Of a stretch of 64,000 bases of DNA, positions 1-9,042 are shown one piece after another (the stretch's first letter is position 1; the number at the start of each line of letters is the position of its first letter). A program made the translations under genes and the position numbers. Origin of the DNA: an uncultured Bacteroidales bacterium. Lineage in GTDB: Bacteria; Bacteroidota; Bacteroidia; Bacteroidales; UBA932. Location: NCBI GenBank assembly GCA_934693135.1, contig CAKUVA010000001.1:62001-126000 (forward strand), given 5' to 3'. Below the pieces are notes generated by a model. That model ran no database searches and was not told the DNA's origin. It saw only the letters and a list, made by a program, of their open reading frames with translations.

Positions 1-148
1 CTTTCTGGTTCGGATCCGGCATAGGCGGAAGACGACGCTGGAGACCTGTCTGTGAACCCATGGTTGTTGTCATGAGGAAGTAGCACAGAAGCAGGAATGC
101 GATGTCTGCCGTAGAACTTGTATTAAGAGCAGGAGTCTTTTTAGCCAT
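1..148 (-). CDS. ExbD/TolR-family biopolymer transporter, N-terminal part (runs off the window)
   Basis: This is the first 49 codons of a minus-strand gene whose 3' part lies beyond base 1. The start ATG is at 146-148. The peptide begins MAKKTPALNTSSTADIAFLL and continues as one hydrophobic segment (about residues 14-30), the layout of the single N-terminal membrane anchor of ExbD/TolR proteins, whose conserved Asp is expected in this segment (here Asp15). ExbD proteins couple the proton motive force, with ExbB, to TonB-dependent outer-membrane transport. The gene follows an ExbB gene and a small membrane protein on the same strand, 8 bp after the latter, so the three are probably one operon. 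The ExbD call rests on both the anchor and the context. Confidence 0.85.
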   Translation of the reverse strand, partial: MAKKTPALNTSSTADIAFLLLCYFLMTTTMGSQTGLQRRLPPMPDPNQK

Positions 149-156
149 ATCTCAAA

Positions 157-603
157 TTATTTATTACGTACAGCACCCATGATTTCGCCGAAGATGATGG
201 CAAGTACTGCCAAGATTCCTGCGAATGCCACGATGTAGAGTACAGTGTCTGTGAATTTAAGCTCACCTGCGCTTGGCTGTTCGAGAATACCAACAGCTGG
301 GCTTCCTGGAGCTACTATGTAAGCAATGCCGCAGACAGCTGCAGCTGCTACAAGGCCGATACCGATCTTTACGAGTGCCTTAGGATCGTTTGCCACTGCA
401 ACTCCGAGACCAATTACGATCGCACAGAAGGCAGCAAGTCCGATCATCGCATAGCACCAGTAGATCAGCGCATTTACTGTACCATTGTCTCCCTGTGCAG
501 GGCTGGAAGGGTAACCCACAGCCATACCCCATACGAGGATACCGACACTGACAGCAAAGAGCAGCCACATCAGCCATTTGAATAATTTATTGAGATCTTT
601 CAT
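157..603 (-). CDS. Small four-helix membrane protein between exbB and exbD
   Basis: The product is 148 residues with about four predicted membrane segments (roughly 8-28, 46-70, 77-98 and 120-142), short loops and a basic N-terminus. I recognise no catalytic motif. Uncharacterised membrane proteins of this size sit between exbB and exbD in many Bacteroidota, and here the gene lies 11 bp after exbB and 8 bp before exbD on the same strand. That suggests an accessory role in the TonB energising complex, but this is inference from position only. Confidence 0.8.
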   Translation of the reverse strand: MKDLNKLFKWLMWLLFAVSVGILVWGMAVGYPSSPAQGDNGTVNALIYWCYAMIGLAAFCAIVIGLGVAVANDPKALVKIGIGLVAAAAVCGIAYIVAPGSPAVGILEQPSAGELKFTDTVLYIVAFAGILAVLAIIFGEIMGAVRNK

Positions 604-614
604 TATGAAATTCC

Positions 615-1412
615 TTATTTAGACTTTGCAGCGAATTTGGAAATTACATCTACGAAGGAAATTGAAGAATCCTCCATATCTGTTGTGAGGGCCTCGATCT
701 TGGTAAGAATATAGTTGAAGAACACCTGAAGAATCATGGCCACGATAAGACCGAACACTGTGGTGATGAGGGCGACCTTCATACCTCCTGCAACGACGTT
801 AGGGGAGATATCACCTGCTGCCTGAATGGCATCGAATGCTGCGATCATACCAACGACTGTTCCCAAGAATCCGAGAGATGGTGCAAGGGCGATGAAGAGG
901 GAAATCCATGTCATACCGTTCTCCATGAGGCTCATCTGAACTGAACCATAAGAAACGATAGTTTTCTCTACAACATCAACACCTTCATCATAGCGAAGAA
1001 GTCCCTGGTAGAAAATGCTTGCTACAGGACCACGAGTGTTGCGGCAAACATCCTTTGCTTTCTCAATGCCACCTTCAGCGAGAGCAGCCTCAACATTAGC
1101 GACAAGTTTCTTGGTGTTTGTCTTGGCGAATGTTAGATAAAGGATTCTCTCGATAGAAAGTGCAAGACCGAGCACGAGTACAAGAGCGATAGGCGCCATC
1201 CAAAGAGGACCACCCTCGATGAACTTGGTCTTAAGCTGCTGGTGAAGTGGAACTTCAGGAGCATTTGCTGTGAGAGCTGCCAGATCATTGACAGGAGCTA
1301 CTGTCTCAGTTGCAGCTGCAGTTGAGTCAGCTGCCTGATCCTGAGCTACTGCAAGATTTGCAGACACGGCCATAATGCCGCATGCTGCCAAAAACATGAA
1401 AAACTTTTTCAT
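615..1412 (-). CDS. exbB: MotA/TolQ/ExbB proton channel family protein
   Basis: The 265-residue protein has an N-terminal signal sequence (MKKFFMFLAACGIMAVSA), a periplasmic stretch rich in Ala and Thr, and three membrane segments at about 70-92, 165-190 and 210-236. The segment PSLGFLGTVVGMIAAFDAI is the conserved core of the MotA/TolQ/ExbB family, which forms the proton-conducting pentamer that, with ExbD, energises TonB. The extra N-terminal signal and periplasmic extension are usual in Bacteroidota ExbB-like proteins. It heads the three-gene exbB-small membrane protein-exbD run. A hairpin lies in the upstream region at 1475-1500. Confidence 0.93.
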   Translation of the reverse strand: MKKFFMFLAACGIMAVSANLAVAQDQAADSTAAATETVAPVNDLAALTANAPEVPLHQQLKTKFIEGGPLWMAPIALVLVLGLALSIERILYLTFAKTNTKKLVANVEAALAEGGIEKAKDVCRNTRGPVASIFYQGLLRYDEGVDVVEKTIVSYGSVQMSLMENGMTWISLFIALAPSLGFLGTVVGMIAAFDAIQAAGDISPNVVAGGMKVALITTVFGLIVAMILQVFFNYILTKIEALTTDMEDSSISFVDVISKFAAKSK

Positions 1413-1474
1413 AATTGTTTTTGTGTGTTTGAAATAATTAATGTATTAATGTTTATAAATTTTCTAAATTACCG

Positions 1475-1500
1475 TTCGGGTACTATGCTCCTTACCCGAA
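1475..1500. other. Hairpin between ansA and exbB
   Basis: TTCGGGTA at 1475-1482 pairs perfectly with TACCCGAA at 1493-1500 around a 10-nt loop. It lies downstream of the ansA stop and upstream of exbB, both on the minus strand. There is no clear T-tract on the minus-strand side, so it may be an exbB leader structure or a weak ansA terminator; the sequence does not decide. Confidence 0.45.
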
Positions 1501-1540
1501 AACCGTTGCAATTTAGCAATTAATTTTCATTTGGCAATAT

Positions 1541-2596
1541 TTATTTGGATATTTCTCCTTTTAGATTCTTGTCCATCATAGCCCTTACCCAATCGTTATC
1601 TTTGCTTTTTCCCATTAAGTAGAAGAGCTTTGCGAGGGCGCTTTCAGTCGTACTATCATAGCCGTCTACAACTCCAGCATCTTCCAAAAGTTTGCCATTT
1701 GCATATATATTCATGTTTACTGTTCCGGCAAGGCATTGGGTGATATTTACTATGATTTTGTCCATAGATGCTGCTTCCTTTACAATGTCGAGGAACCACT
1801 TCTTTGATGGGGCATTTCCAGATCCGTAAGTTTCCATGATTACGGCTCTTGTTTCATCTCCACACAATATATTTCTGACCACTTCAGGCGTTATGCCAGG
1901 ATGAATCTTGAGGATAGACACTCTGGTGTCAAGATCCATGTTAACTGTGAGACTTTGGTACCAATCATTAGGCTTTCGTATGTACTCATTGTTATACCTT
2001 ATGTTGATTCCTGCTTCTGCAAGTGGTGGACAGTTAGGGGACTGAAATGCTCTGAATACCTCAGAATTAACTTTTGTAGACCGATTTCCGCGCATTAACA
2101 ATGAGTCGAAGCAGACACACACCTCTGGAACAGCAGGATGTCCATCTGGACCTTTAGCAGATGCGATTTCTACTGCAGAAATGAGATTCTCCTTGCCGTC
2201 TGTTCTTGGTACGCCGATTGGGAGTTGGCTTCCTGTGAATATGACAGGCTTTGTGAGCCCGTCCAGCATAAAACTCAATGCTGATGCTGAATATGACATG
2301 GTGTCAGTTCCGTGCAGGATTATGAACCCGTCATAGTTATCATATTTTTCTTTTATTAGCCCTGCAAGTTCTTGCCAAAGTGTCGGTTCTACGTCAGAAG
2401 AATCTATGAGAGGATCAAATGTGGTGGTGTCGATCTTGAATGCGAATTTGCTTATCTCAGGAACCTCTTCCAAAATCTGGCTGAAATCGAATGGCTTTAA
2501 CGTCATGTCATGTGCGTCTTGTTTCATGCCGATTGTTCCACCTGTATAGATCATCAGGAGGGCTGACTTGCGAGTTATGTCGAATTCCTTTCCCAT
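1541..2596 (-). CDS. ansA: Type I L-asparaginase
   Basis: The 351-residue protein shows both asparaginase signatures: YTGGTIGM near residue 18 (first catalytic Thr) and ILHGTDTMSYSASALSFML near residue 93 (Thr-Asp-Thr with the second nucleophile region). It would hydrolyse asparagine to aspartate and ammonia. There is no signal peptide, which fits the cytoplasmic type I (AnsA) group rather than the periplasmic type II enzymes, and the length matches. It is the third gene of a minus-strand run dprA-tatD-ansA, 9 bp after tatD. Confidence 0.93.
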   Translation of the reverse strand: MGKEFDITRKSALLMIYTGGTIGMKQDAHDMTLKPFDFSQILEEVPEISKFAFKIDTTTFDPLIDSSDVEPTLWQELAGLIKEKYDNYDGFIILHGTDTMSYSASALSFMLDGLTKPVIFTGSQLPIGVPRTDGKENLISAVEIASAKGPDGHPAVPEVCVCFDSLLMRGNRSTKVNSEVFRAFQSPNCPPLAEAGINIRYNNEYIRKPNDWYQSLTVNMDLDTRVSILKIHPGITPEVVRNILCGDETRAVIMETYGSGNAPSKKWFLDIVKEAASMDKIIVNITQCLAGTVNMNIYANGKLLEDAGVVDGYDSTTESALAKLFYLMGKSKDNDWVRAMMDKNLKGEISK

Positions 2597-2605
2597 ATGT
2601 GATAA

Positions 2606-3394
2606 TTATATGCTTATATTGAAGAGCTTGCAGGCGTTGGCCGTAGTTGTGTCTGCCACTTCCTGAAGACTGATTGATTTTAGTTCAGCCACCTTTGCTG
2701 CTATCAGTGGTATATACGAACTGTCATTTCTCTTGCCTCTAAATGGGACAGGCGTGAGATATGGTGCATCTGTTTCCAAAAGAATATGGTCAAGCGGAAT
2801 CTTCTTGACGGCTTCTGCTACACCGGCATTCTTGAATGTGACTACACCTCCGATTCCTACTGACCAGTCTCCATATTTCTGTAACCGCATGAATGTTTCC
2901 CAACTGCCGCTAAACGCGTGTATGTTTCCTCTCAATGATAGTCCGCGGCATAGGTCAAGCACTTTGAAAAAATCATCTGTAGCATCACGTTCATGGATGT
3001 TTACAGGAAGTTCGAGTTTGTCAGCGAGACGAAACTGTTCCAACAATGCATTTCTCTGAAGCTCTGCGTTGTCTTTAGAATAATGGTAGTCCAGTCCTAT
3101 TTCACCGACGGCAACAACTCCGTCTTCTTTAGCCATTGATGCGGCAGCCTCCACTTCCACTTCCCAGTTTTTATCTACGGACCCAGGGTACAGACCTATC
3201 ATGCTTCTGAATATTTCCGGATATTTGTGGCTCAGTGCGAACATCTTGTTTCTCTCTCTACTATCAATGTCAGGCTGGATGATGATTTTTACGCCAGCTT
3301 CAGTAGATTTCTGTATAATCTGCTCTTCTTCTCCATCAAACGCGTCGTCATATACATGCGCATGTGTATCTATATATGTAAAAGTTTCACCCAT
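2606..3394 (-). CDS. TatD family metal-dependent hydrolase
   Basis: The 262-residue protein starts MGETFTYIDTHAHVYD. The THAH pair near the N-terminus, GEIGLDYHY (about residue 96), NIHER (about 131) and LLETDAPYLTP near residue 206 are the metal-binding motifs of TatD DNases, a TIM-barrel amidohydrolase-type family. Family members act as 3'-5' exonucleases or deoxyribonucleases. I chose the ATG at 3392-3394; a TTG three codons upstream is possible but less likely. It lies between dprA and ansA with short gaps, so it is probably cotranscribed. Confidence 0.92.
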   Translation of the reverse strand: MGETFTYIDTHAHVYDDAFDGEEEQIIQKSTEAGVKIIIQPDIDSRERNKMFALSHKYPEIFRSMIGLYPGSVDKNWEVEVEAAASMAKEDGVVAVGEIGLDYHYSKDNAELQRNALLEQFRLADKLELPVNIHERDATDDFFKVLDLCRGLSLRGNIHAFSGSWETFMRLQKYGDWSVGIGGVVTFKNAGVAEAVKKIPLDHILLETDAPYLTPVPFRGKRNDSSYIPLIAAKVAELKSISLQEVADTTTANACKLFNISI

Positions 3395-3418
3395 TATTTG
3401 CAATCGTATTTTGCAAAT

Positions 3419-4588
3419 TTACATAATTTTCGGATTTATGGAACATTGTCGCAGTATGTCTGTGGCTACTATTCCGTCGCATTCCATGCGGCCGACAATA
3501 TGGCAAATCTCGCTATAATTCATTTCCGTCAGTCTGCATAAATCTTCCATTCTTATATCTCTGTTATTATATATTATATCAGCTATCTCAGAAGCCTTGG
3601 ATGCGAACTCTTCGCTTTCTTGGTGTCTATATAATAAATATATGTAGGACCTGATATCTTTTACGTTTCCGTTTCCTGCCGAGCCGAGATTTAGAGCATC
3701 AGTCAGTTCATCTGGCGATATGATGGATTCTGCAATCTTGTCATGTATGAGTATGTTGCAACCTTCTGAACATTTGTCATCTATTCTTCCGGGAAGTGCG
3801 AATACATCCCTATTATATGAAGATGCAAGATGGCAAGTCATAAGCCCTCCGCCTTTTTTCTTGGATTCTATGAGAATTACTCCGCTACTTAGTCCTGCTA
3901 TTATTCTATTCCTGCGAAGAAAGTTTATTGCTTGAGGAGTTGTTCCAAGAGGATAATCTGTGAGTAGGCAGCTCCCTGATGATGACGCTATTCTGTCGGC
4001 TGCAACTCCATGTCTGAAGGGGTAGACAGCATCAATACCTGTGGCCATGACTGCTACTGTAGGCAAGCCTTTGTCCAATGCCGCTATATGTGCCGTTATG
4101 TCAATGCCTATAGCCAATCCGCTTATTATCAATGGCTTTATTTTAGCTTTGGCTAATGAAGAAATAATCCTTGTGCACCATTCTGCCCCATAGCTTGTCA
4201 TATCTCTTGTCCCTACTATTGCTACGGCAGGACGGCTGAATATATCTTCAATGGGAGTTGTTCCCTTATAATATAAACCTATTGGAGGATCATCGCATTC
4301 TTTCAGTTTCTTAGGGTATCTCTCGTCATCAATGCAGATGAAATTGCATCCATCGGATTTTATTTTGCTTAGCTCATAATATGCTTGGTGGACTGCGTCT
4401 GCATTTACTTTACTTGCATATTGAGAGGAATGTCCTATATCTCTTGCAATTTTTTCTGGCCCTGCCTCGAACACTGCTTCAGCGCTGCCATATTTCCTTA
4501 TTATAGCAAGCCCTGTCTTCGGTGTAAATCCGAAGATTCTGTTTAATGCGCACCAAGGTGCTACTTTCTCAATTTCTTCATACCTCAT
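3419..4588 (-). CDS. dprA: DNA-processing protein DprA
   Basis: The 389-residue protein has the DprA/Smf Rossmann-type core: GTRDMTSYGAEWC, the ISGLAIGIDITAHIAAL stretch, and the ALPGRIDDKCSEGCNILI segment that is typical of the family. An N-terminal helix-hairpin-helix-like part precedes it and a C-terminal winged-helix-like domain (about 320-380) follows. DprA binds incoming single-stranded DNA and loads RecA during natural transformation. It is the first gene of the dprA-tatD-ansA run and lies downstream of queA, separated from it by a terminator hairpin. Confidence 0.93.
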   Translation of the reverse strand: MRYEEIEKVAPWCALNRIFGFTPKTGLAIIRKYGSAEAVFEAGPEKIARDIGHSSQYASKVNADAVHQAYYELSKIKSDGCNFICIDDERYPKKLKECDDPPIGLYYKGTTPIEDIFSRPAVAIVGTRDMTSYGAEWCTRIISSLAKAKIKPLIISGLAIGIDITAHIAALDKGLPTVAVMATGIDAVYPFRHGVAADRIASSSGSCLLTDYPLGTTPQAINFLRRNRIIAGLSSGVILIESKKKGGGLMTCHLASSYNRDVFALPGRIDDKCSEGCNILIHDKIAESIISPDELTDALNLGSAGNGNVKDIRSYIYLLYRHQESEEFASKASEIADIIYNNRDIRMEDLCRLTEMNYSEICHIVGRMECDGIVATDILRQCSINPKIM

Positions 4589-4648
4589 GCCGAAATCTTT
4601 TTAAAATATAATGTCGGCAAGATATTGAAAAGATTATATCAAATAAAG

Positions 4649-4686
4649 AAAAAGTGACTTTTTCAGTATGAAAAAAGTCACTTTTT
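4649..4686. terminator. Terminator hairpin between queA and dprA
   Basis: A perfect 15-bp inverted repeat (AAAAAGTGACTTTTT at 4649-4663 and its complement at 4672-4686) encloses an 8-nt loop. The stem ends in A/T runs on both sides, so it could work in either direction; it follows the end of minus-strand queA. Confidence 0.8.
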
Positions 4687-4710
4687 TATGATTCTTAAAT
4701 TTTAAAATCT

Positions 4711-5763
4711 TTAGATTATTAGCAAAGCATCACCATAGGGTCCGAATTTGTAACCTTCCTTTAGTGCAGTTTCATAGGCCTTCTTGACCATATCGTATCC
4801 TCCAAATGCGGAAACTGCCATAAGCATTGTAGAACCTGGAAGATGGAAATTGGAAACTATTGCATTAGGGATTGCAAACCTATATGGAGGGAAAATGAAC
4901 TTGTTAGTCCATCCGTCATATGGCTGAACTTCATCATTTGTTGTGACATATGTCTCAAGTCCTCTCATAACTGTCACGCCGACTGCCAAGACCTTGTGTC
5001 CCTCGCGTTTTGTCTTGTTGATAATGTCAGCTGATTCTTCAGAAATGATGAGCCTCTCTGAATCCATTTTGTGCTTGGACAGATCTTCCACGTCAACTTT
5101 GCGGAAATAACCTATGCCCATGTGCTCTGTGATGAAGGTCTTATTTATATCCTTGAGAATCATCATGTTGAATAATTCTCTACTGAAATGAAGGCCTGCG
5201 GCAGGAGCTGATACTGCACCTTCGTGAGCTGCGAAGATTGTCTGGAAATTTACTTTGTCTTCTGCGGTCACTTTTTCTTTTACCCATTTAGGAACTGGAA
5301 TTTCTCCGAGGCTGAATAGTGTCTGCTTGAAGTCGTCATATTTTCCATCATAGAGGAAACGAAGTGTACGGCCACGAGATGTTGTGTTGTCGATTACTTC
5401 TGCAACGAGACTGTTGTCTCCGAAATAGAGTTTGTTGCCGATACGTATTTTTCTTGCCGGCTCCACTATGACATCCCAAAGTCGCTGCTCGCGGTTAAGT
5501 TCCCTCAATAAGAAAACTTCTATGTCAGCACTTGTTTTTTCCTTCTTTCCAAGAAGTCTTGCCGGAAATACTTTGGTGTCGTTGAGTACGAATGTGTCGC
5601 CTTTTCCGAAATAATCAACAATATTCTTGAAAATCTTATGTTCGATCTCCCCGGTATCCTTGTGGAGGACCATCATCCTGCTTTCATCTCTCCACTTTCC
5701 CGTCGGTTCGTGCGCGATGTCATTTTTCAGAGAGATCGGAAATTGAAACTGCGATAATTTCAT
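4711..5763 (-). CDS. queA: S-adenosylmethionine:tRNA ribosyltransferase-isomerase
   Basis: The 350-residue protein matches QueA in length and conserved stretches: [15 protein letters not shown] near residue 60, [11 protein letters not shown] near 190, EHMGIGYF near 216, and the C-terminal [19 protein letters not shown]. QueA transfers and isomerises the ribosyl part of SAM onto preQ1 at position 34 of certain tRNAs, making epoxyqueuosine. I chose the ATG at 5761-5763 ([10 protein letters not shown]), which matches the usual family start; the frame is open ten codons further upstream. It is transcribed alone, divergently from the NUDIX gene, and ends at a strong hairpin. Confidence 0.94.
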   Translation of the reverse strand: MKLSQFQFPISLKNDIAHEPTGKWRDESRMMVLHKDTGEIEHKIFKNIVDYFGKGDTFVLNDTKVFPARLLGKKEKTSADIEVFLLRELNREQRLWDVIVEPARKIRIGNKLYFGDNSLVAEVIDNTTSRGRTLRFLYDGKYDDFKQTLFSLGEIPVPKWVKEKVTAEDKVNFQTIFAAHEGAVSAPAAGLHFSRELFNMMILKDINKTFITEHMGIGYFRKVDVEDLSKHKMDSERLIISEESADIINKTKREGHKVLAVGVTVMRGLETYVTTNDEVQPYDGWTNKFIFPPYRFAIPNAIVSNFHLPGSTMLMAVSAFGGYDMVKKAYETALKEGYKFGPYGDALLII

Positions 5764-5848
5764 TATATTTGTAGTATCTTTATTTAAAGTCAAACTAATA
5801 TATATACGGTAAAAAATCTAATTTGTTTCACAAAACTGATTTTTATTT

Positions 5849-6460
5849 ATGCACAAGATATATTTTGACAGCCGTTCTATCGTAATATGTACCCCTGAAG
5901 AAGCAGCTCTGACGGACCCTAATGCTGTGGAATTTCATATCGGGGATATGTCTGATATCGGCAGGCTGGTATCAATGTTTGAATATTCTGATACTCTTGA
6001 ACGTATATATATTCCTTCAGATGATTCGGAGGCTTGCTATCGCAATGTGTGCAAGGAATTCCGAGAGGTCAATGCTGCCGGAGGCTTGGTTTCCAACAGA
6101 AGGGGAGATTATCTTCTCATACGTCGAGATGGTTTGTGGGATTTGCCGAAAGGACATCAGGAAGCAGGAGAGGATATAAGTGTGACAGCTTTGCGAGAGG
6201 TACAGGAAGAAACCGGAGTCGATAATCTTGAACTCGGACCGCTGATATGTATTACAGATCATTGTTATTGGCGCAACAATTTGTGGCATTTGAAGCATAC
6301 ATGGTGGTATAGGATGACTTATATGGAACCTGTCGATCTTGTACCACAGACGGAAGAAGATATATCTAAGGCTGCTTGGGTCGCCAAATCCAGTCTTCCC
6401 CCTTTTTTAAAGGATACTTATCCTTCCATAAAAGAGGTTTTTTCGTCTGCTAAGGTGTAA
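5849..6460 (+). CDS. NUDIX hydrolase
   Basis: The 203-residue protein carries a perfect Nudix box (G-x5-E-x7-REVQEETGV) at about residues 101-123, the magnesium-binding catalytic motif that hydrolyses nucleoside diphosphates linked to another moiety. The 75-residue N-terminal extension before the Nudix fold is typical of a Bacteroidota subgroup whose substrate I cannot assign. It starts a plus-strand run followed by pyrE, but pyrE has its own promoter box, so expression may be separate. Confidence 0.92.
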   Translation: MHKIYFDSRSIVICTPEEAALTDPNAVEFHIGDMSDIGRLVSMFEYSDTLERIYIPSDDSEACYRNVCKEFREVNAAGGLVSNRRGDYLLIRRDGLWDLPKGHQEAGEDISVTALREVQEETGVDNLELGPLICITDHCYWRNNLWHLKHTWWYRMTYMEPVDLVPQTEEDISKAAWVAKSSLPPFLKDTYPSIKEVFSSAKV

Positions 6461-6484
6461 AGTTGGATTATCATTGAAATTAGT

Positions 6485-6492
6485 TAAATTTG
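6485..6492 (+). promoter_or_regulatory. Bacteroidota-type -7 box for pyrE
   Basis: TAAATTTG matches the TAnnTTTG consensus exactly. A TTGG at 6463-6466, 18 bp upstream, could serve as the -33 element. It leaves a short leader before the pyrE ATG at 6506. Confidence 0.6.
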
Positions 6493-6505
6493 TACATATT
6501 TATAT

Positions 6506-7150
6506 ATGATTATGAGCGAGATTGGAATTGACAAGAAATTGGCGAAATCCCTCATGGATATTCATGCCATACTTTTGCGTCCTGAACAGCCTTTTACATG
6601 GGCTTCAGGATGGCATTCACCTATATATTGTGATAACAGGCGCATCCTTTCACACCCAGAACTGCGTTCACAGGTTGCCGGATGGCTCGCCGATAAGGCA
6701 ATGGAACTTTATCCTGAGGCTGAAATTGTGGCAGGCGTGGCTACCGGGGCTATAGCACACGGAGTCCTTGCTGCAGATAGAATGGCAAAGCCTTTCGTGT
6801 ATGTTCGTCCTAAGCCGAAGGATCATGGTACTGGTTCCCAGATAGAAGGAGAGCTTCCTGCAGGCAAGAAAGTAGTTGTTATCGAGGATCTCATCTCTAC
6901 AGGAATGAGTAGTCTTGCGGCTGTGAAAGCATTGCGTGATGCAGGTGCTGAAGTTCTCGGAATGGTGGCGATTTTTACTTATGGCTTCGATATAGCTGCA
7001 CAGAGATTTGCTGAGGATAATGTAAAACTCACCACGCTTTCTAACTATAGTGCCCTTGTTGAGACCGCAAGCGAGACAGGTTATATTTCTCCAGAGGCAA
7101 AAGACCTTCTTCATGAGTGGAGGAAAAATCCTTCGGAATGGGGAATTTAA
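6506..7150 (+). CDS. pyrE: Orotate phosphoribosyltransferase
   Basis: The 214-residue protein has the type I phosphoribosyltransferase PRPP loop (KVVVIEDLISTGMS, about residues 120-133) and the OPRT substrate stretch FTWASGWHSPIYCDNR near the N-terminus. YVRPKPKDHGTG is the flexible catalytic-loop region. It forms orotidine 5'-monophosphate from orotate and PRPP in pyrimidine synthesis. A second ATG lies two codons downstream. It is followed at 12 bp by an SRPBCC-like gene, an arrangement common in Bacteroidota. Confidence 0.96.
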   Translation: MIMSEIGIDKKLAKSLMDIHAILLRPEQPFTWASGWHSPIYCDNRRILSHPELRSQVAGWLADKAMELYPEAEIVAGVATGAIAHGVLAADRMAKPFVYVRPKPKDHGTGSQIEGELPAGKKVVVIEDLISTGMSSLAAVKALRDAGAEVLGMVAIFTYGFDIAAQRFAEDNVKLTTLSNYSALVETASETGYISPEAKDLLHEWRKNPSEWGI

Positions 7151-7162
7151 AAAGATATTGTC

Positions 7163-7633
7163 ATGACTATCAAGAGCAAACATAGGTCAGTTGCCCGTGC
7201 GCCATACTTGCTTTATATGCCTTTTTCAGACATGCGAAATTTCGTCGCTATGCTTCCTGAGGATAAAAAGCAAGGTGTAGAAGCTGATTATGACACGATT
7301 CACGCCACAGTTCAAGGTTTCAATGTCGGAGTAAAGGTGGAAGAGAGACGACCTTATTCCAGAATTGTCTATAAGGACGATGGCGCTCCATTTAAGTTTA
7401 CTGTGAACATTTGTTTCGATGCTGATGGTGGAAATCCTGATAGTACTGATTTCCATGTGGAGATAGAAGCAGATTTGAATTTCATGATGAAAATGCTTCT
7501 CGGAAGCAAGTTGCAGGATGCTGTCGATAAGATGGTTGATGCTGTGGCTGATATGGCTATTGGCAAGATGCCAGAAGGCATTGACCCATCTCAATTTCCG
7601 GAAGGATTTGATCCATCGCAGTTCCGTAAATGA
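7163..7633 (+). CDS. SRPBCC-like (START/polyketide-cyclase fold) protein
   Basis: The 156-residue protein looks like the small SRPBCC-family proteins encoded next to pyrE in Bacteroidota: an alternating beta pattern through residues 10-95 and a long C-terminal helix (about 108-135), followed by a Pro/Phe-rich tail with two near-identical GIDPSQFPEGFDPSQF units. These folds bind hydrophobic ligands; no ligand can be named. It overlaps the next gene by four bases (ATGA), implying translational coupling. Confidence 0.75.
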   Translation: MTIKSKHRSVARAPYLLYMPFSDMRNFVAMLPEDKKQGVEADYDTIHATVQGFNVGVKVEERRPYSRIVYKDDGAPFKFTVNICFDADGGNPDSTDFHVEIEADLNFMMKMLLGSKLQDAVDKMVDAVADMAIGKMPEGIDPSQFPEGFDPSQFRK

Positions 7634-9030
7634 TGGAGCGCATCTTCGAGGCATATCTGCGAGAGTCTGTTGGAGAGGCCAATGCTGAAGTGACATTGGC
7701 TGCTCTTTCTAATCCGGCATCAGTATCTATTCGCTTGAATCCTTCTAAGGTTGGCCAGAATGTCGAAGACGAAGCTAAGAATATATTTGGACCGCAGATT
7801 GAACAGATTCCTTGGAGCAAAAATGGCTTTTTTCTTTCAGAAAGGCCTCAGTTTACCTTGGATCCTGCAATGCACGCAGGATGTTATTATGTTCAAGATT
7901 CATCTGCTATGTTTGTTGGCCATGTATTCAGAAAGATGCTTGAGCAAATGTCGGAGAGTTTTGGTTTCAAAGCTCCATTGCGAGTTCTTGATCTGTGCGC
8001 TGCTCCTGGTGGGAAAACAACTGATATAGTTTCATCTCTCAGAGAAAAACTTGGAGGTTCTTTTGTATTGGTATCCAATGAGATAATGAAACAGAGGGCT
8101 ACGGTATTAGCCGACAATGCAGGTATCTGGGGAGACCCGGCTGTGGTCGTGACATCTGTAGATCCGGCTGCGTTCTCAGCCATCCAAGGATATTTTGATA
8201 TAATTATAGCTGATGTGCCTTGTTCAGGAGAAGGCATGTTTCGGAAAGATGCTGAAGCAGTTGCGCAGTGGTCTGCGGACAATGTTTCTCTTTGTCAGTC
8301 AAGGCAGCGAAGAATTATAGCAGATGTGTGGTCCGCTCTTGCTCCAGGTGGAGTGATGGTTTATTCCACTTGCACTTTTAATCATTATGAAAATGATGAT
8401 AATGTGTGTTGGGCTGCATCTGAACTTGGGGCAGATATTATTAAGGTAAATGCTGATTTTCAAGGACTTTTGGAAACCAAGTGTGGAATCAGCCTTTTGC
8501 CTGGCCTTGTTCCTGGAGAAGGACAATATTGTGCGGTGTTAAGGAAACATGGAAATTATCAGCCATATTCTAATCGTGTTGTAGTGGGGAAAAAGCGTCC
8601 TGTAACGGATATCCCTACAGATGTCCGTAAGCGTGTTGAAAAATATTTCGACATGGATATGCATGTGTTCATGAAAGGAGACATGATTGTCGCCATGACA
8701 GATGCCGTGTCAATGGAAATGAAGGTCTTGGAATGTTTTCATCCATTGCTCAGAGGTACGGCAGTAGGGCAGCTGAAAGGTAGAGACATTATACCGGATG
8801 CGGATCTTGCATTATGCATAATGTTAAGGCGTGGCGTATTCAATGAAGTGGAACTTGATAGGAGCCAGGCGCTTGCGTTCCTGCATAAAGATACATTGAC
8901 ATTGAGCTCGGCAGAGCGTGGAATATTGTTATTGACTTTTGAAGGACATCCGATAGGTTTCGTGAAAAACTTGGGAAATCGCTGCAATAGCCTTCATCCA
9001 CAACATAGAAGAATCAGAATGGATTTATAG
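7630..9030 (+). CDS. RsmB/NOP-family rRNA (cytosine-C5) methyltransferase, RsmF-like
   Basis: The 466-residue protein has the NOL1/NOP2/Sun fold: SAM-binding LDLCAAPGGKTTDI (about residue 120), the catalytic-Cys motif ADVPCSGEGMFRKD (about 195) and YSTCTFNHYENDDNV (about 240), which holds the second Cys. The C-terminal part after residue 300 resembles the extension of RsmF (YebU), which methylates 16S rRNA C1407. The exact target here is inferred. Its start overlaps the preceding stop by four bases. Confidence 0.9.
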   Translation: MMERIFEAYLRESVGEANAEVTLAALSNPASVSIRLNPSKVGQNVEDEAKNIFGPQIEQIPWSKNGFFLSERPQFTLDPAMHAGCYYVQDSSAMFVGHVFRKMLEQMSESFGFKAPLRVLDLCAAPGGKTTDIVSSLREKLGGSFVLVSNEIMKQRATVLADNAGIWGDPAVVVTSVDPAAFSAIQGYFDIIIADVPCSGEGMFRKDAEAVAQWSADNVSLCQSRQRRIIADVWSALAPGGVMVYSTCTFNHYENDDNVCWAASELGADIIKVNADFQGLLETKCGISLLPGLVPGEGQYCAVLRKHGNYQPYSNRVVVGKKRPVTDIPTDVRKRVEKYFDMDMHVFMKGDMIVAMTDAVSMEMKVLECFHPLLRGTAVGQLKGRDIIPDADLALCIMLRRGVFNEVELDRSQALAFLHKDTLTLSSAERGILLLTFEGHPIGFVKNLGNRCNSLHPQHRRIRMDL

Positions 9031-9042
9031 AGAATTTCAGAA

